DNA of 64,000 nt from assembly GCA_025667525.1 (NCBI GenBank), contig JANFOE010000190.1:1614501-1678500 (forward strand), given 5' to 3'. Origin of the DNA: Glebionis coronaria. Its lineage: Eukaryota > Streptophyta > Magnoliopsida > Asterales > Asteraceae. The translations under genes were made by a program, and so were the position numbers. Shown one piece after another: positions 56,672-64,000 of this stretch (the first letter of the stretch is position 1; every line of letters starts with the position of its first letter). Below the pieces are notes generated by a model. The model saw nothing but the letters and a program-made list of their open reading frames with translations. It made no database searches and had not been told where the DNA came from.

Positions 56672-58280
56672 TGATAGGTGTGAAAACACCCATCTTTTCT
56701 ACCACTTAATTACATTAAAACGGGACCTAAACGTGTATTTTATGTCGTAAATGGCGGAATTATGTGTGGTTTGTGTTTTTATTGTGTTTCAGGGTCGAGA
56801 AGGTGAAAAGTGGAGAAAACACGGCTTTCACGGGCTTTTATTGAAGAAAAAGACAAAAGACGAAGTTGAAAGATCAAGAGTGGAAAAAGAACGGAAGTCC
56901 AAGACCAATTCTGAAGATTTATCGAAGAAAAAGTCAAAAGACGGAAGTTTACTAAAAAGCCGAAGAACTCAGGTTTAAATTATGAAGAAATTACAAGACG
57001 AGTTCAAAGAAATCCCGAGACGAAGTCTTAGAAGTCGAAGAATTTGAGAAGACTGAAAGACTGAAAGACTAAGGACCAAGATAGAAAGAAAGAGGAAGCC
57101 ACCAACCACTCCCCTCTCCTATAAATACCACCCTCACAACATGTGAGAGGGTTGGTTAGTTTTTAGGATTAGATTAGGAGTAGGTAGTTTCTCTCTCTAG
57201 ATCTATACTTTCTCTCTCTAGATTAATTTGTGTTTAAGTTTTTGTTATTGGATCTTTACTTTTTAATCAAACTTTTAATTCATCATCTTCTTCCTTTCTT
57301 GTTTTATTTGTTCTTTATCTTGATTGTTCATGTTCTTGAGTTTTTATGATTTTGATCAAGTGGGTTTTGATTAATTTGGTTATGTTTGTTAGTTTAGTTG
57401 ATTTGTTTTGATTGATTATTGTTAGTTGATGTTTATTGGTCGTTTTGGTTTAATCGTTCGTTTGATTTTGATTAATTTAAGGATAAATTGTTGTTACTGT
57501 ATATCCCATGTTCTTCGGGTTCGTTGCATCTGTTTCTGTTTTTCCCAGATTCAAAGAGAAGAAACTTGTTCATTCGGAACTTTAAGAGTTCCGGATCAAG
57601 CCTTCATTCGGAAGTCTGAAGTTCCGAGTCAAGGAACCTTCATTCGGAAGTTTGGAAGTTCCGAGTCAAGGAACCTTCATTCGGAAGTTTTGAAGGTCCT
57701 TCATTCGGAAGTTTGGAAGTTCCGAGTCAAGGAACCTTCATTCGGAAGTTTTGATGTTCCGAGTCAAGGTCCTTCATCCGGAAGTTTTGATGTTCCGAGT
57801 CAAGGTCCTTCATCCGGAAGTTTTGATGTTCCGAGTCAAGGTCCTTCATCCGGAAGTTTTGATGTTCCGACTCAATTGCATTCATTCGGAAGTTTTAAAC
57901 TTCCGAATCAAGGATCTTTCTATTTTTATTTTTAAGTTTTCTTCTTTTAATTTCAAGTTTTATTCTTCCCGTCTTTTTTATCTGGATTTTTATTCTCGTT
58001 TCTTTTAGTTTAAGTTTTTATTTGCGTCATTTACTTTTTGTTAAATTTTAATTTTACGTCCTTTCATTTCTCGTCATTTATTTTCAAAAGTTTTAAATAT
58101 CGCACCGTTTACATTTTAACTTGTTTTAATTTCTCGTCATTTATTATTAAGTCTTGCTCATTTATTTTACCAAAACCAAAAATATTTGTTTCACCAAGAA
58201 CAACTAATCTCACACAATTAACCGGAAATCAATTCGAGAGGATTCCGAGAAATTAGAACCCATATAAAAATCCAACATTA
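56672..58280 (+). repeat. 3' LTR of element IV
   Basis: 1609 bases, offset 5014 from the left LTR up to the repeat array, then one extra 36-base unit. Ends CATTA directly at the GATAC duplication. Confidence 0.93.
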
Positions 58281-58291
58281 GATACCATAAT

Positions 58292-60749
58292 TGTAACACC
58301 CCATTGAATAAATGGACCGTTACTTAGTAATTATGGCGTGTCATTAAAGCATGCAAGGTAAATGTCTAAAACGTTTAATGACCATAAGGAAACCAGAAAC
58401 AAACATCGGTTCCAACATAAGCTCCACACACAAATGCATAAGTATAGAATCTAAGGAAAGGACTAAACAATATCCAGCAAAGCAAAAGTATATAAATGCA
58501 TTAAAAGAGAAGAATACTAGGCGCCTTCATCCAATGCACGTACTTTTGAATCCTAGCTTTTCCCTTTAGTAAATTCCGTATTAGGACATATAAAGAAATA
58601 TGGCTGAGCAATACGCTTAGTGTGCGGATATATGACAATGAAATATAAAGCATAAACATAATAAAGTAACAAAATTAAATGAAGTACAGCGGAATAAGTG
58701 TATGTCCTAGAAAACCTGGTGTGAGCTTATAAAACTGGTTTTATTTTCTGAAAAGACTTATGTTTATTTCATACTGAAAACTGTATTTTAAATACGGTCG
58801 GATCCTATATAGGTCACGAGGTAACAATGTGCATGAATACTTAGAGGGTTGACCTCATCATGCAATTAGAGGGGTTGCCTCTAATTATAATAGTCTAGGT
58901 TGGAGGGATCATCTCATGTAACAGATGTAAGGCACACACTGTAGTTACCATGTAATCTTATTAAACTTGTCCTAGGATGCACCCATTTGCCCCACATGAT
59001 GATAATAAAATAGGCTAAATAACTGAAAAAGGACGATGCGAGCAATCACTCTCACAGAAGAAGAGTCATAACACTAGTGCCTCCAGTGTTATGGTTATGG
59101 TACCTCCATAACTAGGTGGGACTGGCACACATGTATATAGCTCAGGCAAAATCTAAAATAAAACATAGCATTTACTGAAAGTGTTTAAGACACGTAAACT
59201 ACTGGGGAAAACAGATGGCTGCAAACGGAGAATCATAAGATAGGAAGAAAGTATCCTTACTGAAGGACGGAATATCCGTACCTTATGTCCAGTAAATGAT
59301 GACAAAAACGAATGTGGAAGATCACTCCGACTTCACGATAGCTATATAAATAAAATGGACATTGATAAGTTGTATGTTTTACTTATACATACTGGTTATT
59401 AGTTTACTTGACGTGTTCTTACTTATTATAATTGTTCTTGTTTTATCATGTGATTCTTAATGTTTCATGTATTTTAGATTAGTTTATTTCATGTTTTAAG
59501 TGTTATAGTACTTGTTATAACATAATGAGTAACTTTCTAAAAATAGCAGGTTTCTATTTACAGTAACTTTCTAAAAATTGTAGGTTTCCATATATAGTAA
59601 GTTTCCAAAAATAGAAATTTTACATAATTAGAAAGTTTCTAGAAATAGAAAGTTTCAATATTTAGTGTGTTTTCATAAATAGCATGTTACCATATTTAAT
59701 ATATTTTCATAAATAGCATGTTTCCATATTTAGTGTATTTCGATAACTAATAATAAGCTTAGTAATAAATAAAATGATATAACCTATAGTTTTACTAAGC
59801 ATATTATATGTCATGATTAATTATATAGTAAAGTTTAATAATGTAAAATACTTAGTCTTAACTTATATTTATTAAATACTAATAATAATAATAATAATAC
59901 ATGTTATCATAAGTTATTATTAATTAATAATATTGTATGATTTAATTAATTAAACTTTACCTTAAATGAGTATAATTATTTAAGCTAAGTTTTCTTAATT
60001 AATTAAGTGTACATGAATAATTATATAAATAATTATTTTAACCTAAGTTTTATTTAAATAAAAATAAACATAACTTATACCATGGTTTTTATTTAAACAT
60101 TTATATCTTAAGTCATGATTATTAATTAATTTAATTACAATGTTTTTAATTAAACTAATTAATAAACAAAATAAATACATGTTTTTGTAAAACTTAGCCA
60201 AACACCCTCTGGTGTGTTTGGTGCTAACCGAACCCCACAAGAACTCCACCGAGACCATAGAGGTCTCGGTGTCGCCCTGAAAACCACGCAACACCATGTC
60301 CGTGTGGCTGTGGCTTGCGGCCGACCAGTACAGCAGCCACCAGCATTGTTGCCGGTGCCACTGCTACCCAACGCAGCCCCTGGCCTAGCCAGGGTTGCCA
60401 CTGCTGGTGCTGTGTTGCTCCTACTGCTCACATTTAACCCACCAAGACCTATAATGGTCTTGGTTCCTACTACTTGAGCCACGCACCCCATTGCTTGAGC
60501 AGTTGGGGTTGCGACTGGTAAACCAAAACCACTACCGCCCCTTTTAGGGATGCGGCTGGTTAGAAAACAAACACCACTGAGAACTTTAATGGTCTCGGTT
60601 TATGTGTAACCCGAACAAACCAAAACCCGAACCCTTAATATTGTTTAAATCTTATTGTTAGTCGTATTTAAAGTGATGGTCATATAATATACCGTTGTGA
60701 AGCTCGTGAAAAATACTATTCAACGGTGTCGAGAGTTCTTAGTTATTAA
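58292..60749 (-). repeat. 5' LTR of Tekay-II (cut by Copia element)
   Basis: Starts TGTAACACCCC four bases after the primer site, aligned with the Tekay-I LTR, including the hairpin CTGAGC/GCTTAG (58604-58620). The expected TTTTACA end is absent because the Copia LTR interrupts it. A few short frames (58351, 60043, 60159, 60214) are not considered genes. The part at 60190-60600 is GC-richer and contains GAGACC...GGTCTCGG-type inverted motifs. Confidence 0.75.
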
Positions 60750-61009
60750 TGTTTATGTAACGGGAATTAGTCTCGAACACACAAATGAGGAAGGCCTCCT
60801 AAACATTTACTACATAGTATAAAAGGCCTCACAACCTCATTTGTGTGTGCGTGTTTTCCATTCCTTTGTTTGTAGAGAGAGAAACGTATGTGTTTCTCTC
60901 ACTAGGAATTCACAACCTTGTTTTTCTCTCATCTAATCTAATCTTTCTTTTTGGTTTAATCTTCATCTTTATTTCTATATCCTATATAGTCGTGTGAATC
61001 ATTCCTACA
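60750..61009 (+). repeat. 5' LTR of the Copia element
   Basis: About 260 bases ending CCTACA. The start is either TGTTTATG (60750) or TGTAACGG (60756). TATA box TATAAAAG at 60818-60825, enclosed by a perfect inverted repeat ACACACAAATGAGG (60777-60790) and CCTCATTTGTGTGT (60835-60848). Confidence 0.75.
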
Positions 61010-61011
61010 AG

Positions 61012-61024
61012 TGGTATCATTCGC
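61012..61024 (+). promoter_or_regulatory. Primer binding site of the Copia element
   Basis: TGGTATCATTCGC two bases after the LTR. The first eight bases match the tRNA-iMet site of plant Copia elements and the rest deviates. Confidence 0.7.
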
Positions 61025-61319
61025 AAAGGGATTCATATTTAAGCATTTCGTGAGTTTCTGATTGTTTTTTGCCAAAGCATCAAATTTTCTTTTCGTGTTT
61101 GTTAGTGTTCTTAAGTCGTATACCTTCTTTAATTGTGTCGTAGTGATTTGGGTATCTTGGTTTTGGTTAAAACACAAATCTTTTGGATCAAAAGTTACAA
61201 ACTTTCTTGTTTTTCAACTTTTCGAATTTCTAGCAAGTCATACCATCGGAAAGTACAAGTGAGTGAGGCTTGATCGCAATAACCACAAGGTTCTACTTTG
61301 CGATCTAAGGATTCTGATA

Positions 61320-61625
61320 CCTTATTCTGACGAGATATTCCGATCGTTCATTTCGATCGCGGATTCCGACGGTTTTTAAGGGATATTGAGACGTTACTCT
61401 GTCTAAATTGTTTTAGCCATATTGCGATCTAAACATTCCGACAGAACAACATTCCGACAGCTCAACATTCCGATAAATCAACATTCTGACAAATCCAACA
61501 TTCCGATAGAAGGACATTACGATCAACATTCCGATAGATCATTCCGATCAACATTCCGATACCATTCCGATAGATCATTTCGATCATCATTCTGATAGAA
61601 TATTCCGATGGGCATTTCGATGGAA
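61320..61625 (+). repeat. ATTCCGA-rich repeats in the Copia leader
   Basis: More than a dozen copies of ATTCCGAT/ATTCCGAC, often as ACATTCCGATAGATC-like units, mixed with GATCATTCCGATC inverted segments. The remaining leader (61025-61319 and 61626-61785) shows nothing recognisable; small frames there are chance. Confidence 0.8.
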
Positions 61626-61785
61626 ATTTTATTTGAGTAATTTTTAGACTTAGCCACCATGTAGACTTGTCCCGGCACATAGTTTACACGAAGATTAAAA
61701 AAAATTAATTAAAAATCAGAAGTTTCGGAATTTCAACAACATCACACGCTTTCTACGATTTGAGATCCTGTTTTCCACACGACTT

Positions 61786-63916
61786 CTACGACGACGTCTC
61801 AACAAGATATTTATGTTGCGGGTACCGAGAATCGTCCACCCATGCTTACCAAGGAGAACTACACTACATGGGTTAGTCGTCTCCTTCGTTATGCAAAATG
61901 TAAACCTTTGGGAAAGTTGATTGTCAACTCGATTCAAAAGGGTCCGTATGTTAGAAGAACAATTATTGTGCCTGGGGACTACGAATGCTAACCTAGTAGC
62001 TGACTCAAGTCATGAGAAAACAGATGAAGAATTAACTGAAGTTGAATCCAAACAACTCGACGCTGATGATCAAGCAATTCAAGTCATTCTTATGGGACTT
62101 CCTAAAGATGTTTAAGCTGCTGTTGATAGTTTTGAAACCGCACACGAGATGTGGCTTAGGATTCTATAAAATGATGAAGGGCAGTGAAATCGGTTTACAA
62201 GAAAAAGAAACTAAGTTGCTTCGTGAATAGGAGAAATTTACGTCTACTGAAGGGGAACAAATGGAACCTTATTTTCATCGGTTTTCAACTCTCATGAACC
62301 ATCTTAGAAGAAACAAACATGAACCTGCAGAAATTGCTGCCAACATCAAATTTCTTGATAATCTTCCTTCTGAATGGTCACGAGATGTCACTCCTGTCAA
62401 TCAAACCAAGGATCTTCATATCGTGGACTACACTCAAGTTTATGACTATTTGAAGATGAATCAAGATGAAGCTAACGAAGTTAGGGAAGAAAGACGTGCC
62501 AAGACACAAGATCCGTTGGCTTTTATGGCAAACTCTCCATCATCTATGTCATATCTCATGGTACCCTACCATCAACCCTCATCAAGTAACTTTATGCCAC
62601 AACAACAACAACAACAACAACTCACTGCTTATGGATATCAACCTCCTGCTACTATGAATTACTTACAACAACCCATTGCCTGTTTTGATGACATCACAGA
62701 TCCTACTCATGCTATTACTACTGGTCTTGCCCTTCTTGCAAATGCATTCAAATTCACCATTAACCCCACCAACAACAATCAGAGAATTTCCTCGAACACT
62801 AGAAATAAGCAGATTGCTCAACCTTTCATGAATGCGAATCAAGACCGCCAATTGGTAGTTGCTAGAAACACGGGGACTTAGTTTCAACAATATGGTCAAA
62901 ATGTTGGGCAGACCGTTGGCAATGCAGGAAATCAGTATGGTCAAAACCATGGTCAAAATCCAGGTGTTCCGAATGTGGGTAATCAGAATGGGTTAATAGT
63001 TGTGCCAGCGGTTGGTAACCAGATGGGAAACATTGTGGCTGCAAGGGCTGAGAATACCGGTACGGGAAATAGAAACAACAATCGTCAGGTTCAGTGCTAC
63101 AACTGCAGGGGATTTGGTCATTATGCTCGAGATTGCACAGCCAAAAAGAAGAGGGATGCTGCTTATCTTCAGACTCAGCTTCTCATAGCATAAAAAGAAG
63201 AGGCAGGGATTCCACTTCAAGCTGAGGAATTTGATCTTATGGCATCTGCTTCAGAATATAACGAGGAAGAAGAGGTGAATGCCAAATACATCTTAATGGA
63301 AAACTTACAGCAAGCATCAACTTCAGGAATGCATGATGACAGAGCTCCCGTCTATGATTCAGACGGTCCCTCTGAGGTAAACCCAAGTTTTGATGATAAT
63401 GATATATATAATATGTCTAATCAGGAGGAAGAGTATACTGAGATGCTTGAGCCCTACATTGAGACACACGAGGATCAAACGAATAATAGTAATATTATTT
63501 CGAATGAGCCTAGTGTGGACCTTAGTGTGGATCAAGTTGCTCAGCCTACAACCCTTCCTGATGAGACACATACGTATTATAAATCACTATTTGATAAGCT
63601 TGCTAAGGATGTAGATCATGCTACGGTGGTTAATAATAAGTTTTAAGAAACTAATGCCAAATTGACCACTGAGCTTTCGAGATATAAGGAACGGGAGAAA
63701 AGTTTTGAGATTCATCATGCTAAAATCAAGGAACTTGAACAAGCTTATGCTACATTGGTTTATCAAGAAAAATGCACAACTAAGAAGTTAAATGCCTTAC
63801 ATTTAAGTAGTGCTAAAAAGATAAGCGAATTGAATGATGAAATCACTTCTCTTAATAAACAGCTTTCAACTGAAAAATCTATTATTTTGGATTTAAAAGA
63901 AGAACGAAAAAGCTGA
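61786..63916 (+). pseudogene. Copia gag with CCHC knuckle and coiled-coil tail, broken
   Basis: Reading through stops and shifts: QDIYVAGTENRPPMLTKENY, then LLRYAK and GPYVRRTI (61803-61970), LDADDQAIQVILMGLPKDV (62059-62115) and then a stop. A long open piece at 62261-62881 contains EPYFHRFSTLMNHLRR, FLDNLPSEWSRDV and ADYTQ-like YTQVYDYL. The CCHC knuckle CYNCRGFGHYARDC is at about 63097-63138. An acidic part follows (63239-63646), and a coiled coil (63662-63916, ELSRYKEREKSFE, LNDEITSLNKQLS). At least six in-frame stops, such as those after GLPKDV, at 62228, 62879, 63191, 63644 and 63914. Gag packages Copia RNA, but this copy cannot make it. Confidence 0.85.
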
Positions 63917-64000
63917 AACATGACTTCAAAATTCGAGAAGATGGGCTTCTTGAAGATTTTTGCAAAGCTCAGGATAGGATTAGAGAATTAGACAACCTTT

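Larger units (their letters stand above)
51658..58280 (+). mobile_element. Element IV: young non-autonomous LTR element with gag-like gene only
   Basis: 6623 bases between exact GATAC duplications (51653-51657, 58281-58285). LTRs 51658-53230 and 56672-58280 differ by two substitutions that I could see and one 36-base repeat unit. The interior has a tRNA-Asp-type primer site, one 454-codon gene, and a polypurine tract, but no protease, RT or integrase. The ends are TGATAGG...CATTA, so not the usual CA. It must have moved using enzymes supplied in trans, probably from a related Ty3 element (Athila/Tat-like by primer site). Confidence 0.9.
47581..60749 (-). mobile_element. Tekay-II: decayed Ty3 chromovirus, truncated and split
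   Basis: Minus-strand relative of Tekay-I. The 5' LTR (58292-60749, cut by the Copia element) and the last two primer-site bases are separated from the leader, gag and pol (47581-51657) by element IV. Its primer site GCTCTGATAC (51648-51657) continues CA at 58286-58287. Pol stops in the integrase where element G is inserted; the remaining integrase, tail and 3' LTR are not found in the window. Confidence 0.85.
60750..64000 (+). mobile_element. Ty1/Copia element, left part, broken gag
   Basis: LTR about 60750-61009, primer site at 61012, long leader, broken gag from about 61786, running to the window end. Pol and 3' LTR are outside. Inserted in the Tekay-II LTR. The gag type with a long C-terminal coiled coil is one I associate with Asteraceae Copia elements. 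Confidence 0.85.

Noticed and set aside
60159..60491. GC-richer frames on both strands in the Tekay-II LTR
   Set aside because: Both strands are open because of composition; no motif and no promoter context.

Overview
This window is plant nuclear DNA made entirely of nested transposable elements. I found no host gene, tRNA, rRNA or CRISPR array. The plant is probably a member of the Asteraceae. The Ty3 and Copia gag regions look like types I associate with that family (perhaps tribe Anthemideae), but this rests on family resemblance and was not tested by a search.

Layout, left to right. 1-8248: Tekay-I, a young and apparently intact Ty3 chromovirus on the minus strand; its 3' LTR is cut by the window edge. 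It sits in the leader of element II, of which 8249-11710 (leader, primer site and 5' LTR) remain. Element II in turn sits in LTR T, a plus-oriented Tekay-type LTR (11711-13817). 13818-15102 is unassigned AT-rich DNA rich in palindromes. 15103-~20990 is LINE-1, a decayed L1-type LINE on the minus strand. ~21001-47580 is element G, an old minus-strand Ty3 element. Its 3' LTR carries the truncated LINE-2. Its interior carries LINE-3, an ORF1-only LINE, which is itself split by element III (28467-38849, target duplication CCATC) and by the LINE-4 fragment. Its 5' LTR carries a 2.9 kb solo LTR (42661-45587, target duplication ATAAC). 47581-60749 is Tekay-II, a decayed relative of Tekay-I. It is split at its primer binding site by element IV (51658-58280, target duplication GATAC), a young LTR element with a gag-like gene and no pol. 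60750-64000 is a Copia element with a broken gag that runs off the window.

The elements show how autonomous and parasitic copies may cooperate. Tekay-I has complete coding capacity. Elements III and IV and the ORF1-only LINE-3 and LINE-4 cannot encode their own replication machinery, yet III and IV have similar LTR pairs, so they were probably copied in trans. The most interesting signals are structural: three GT-AG introns that turn Tekay-I gag and pol into one open frame; hairpins with paired base changes in the 3' tails of three LINE copies; a two-tier hairpin beside the primer binding site of three Ty3 elements; and a triplicated hairpin in the Tekay leader. These are read by eye. Folding, RNA-seq and database searches would be needed to confirm them.
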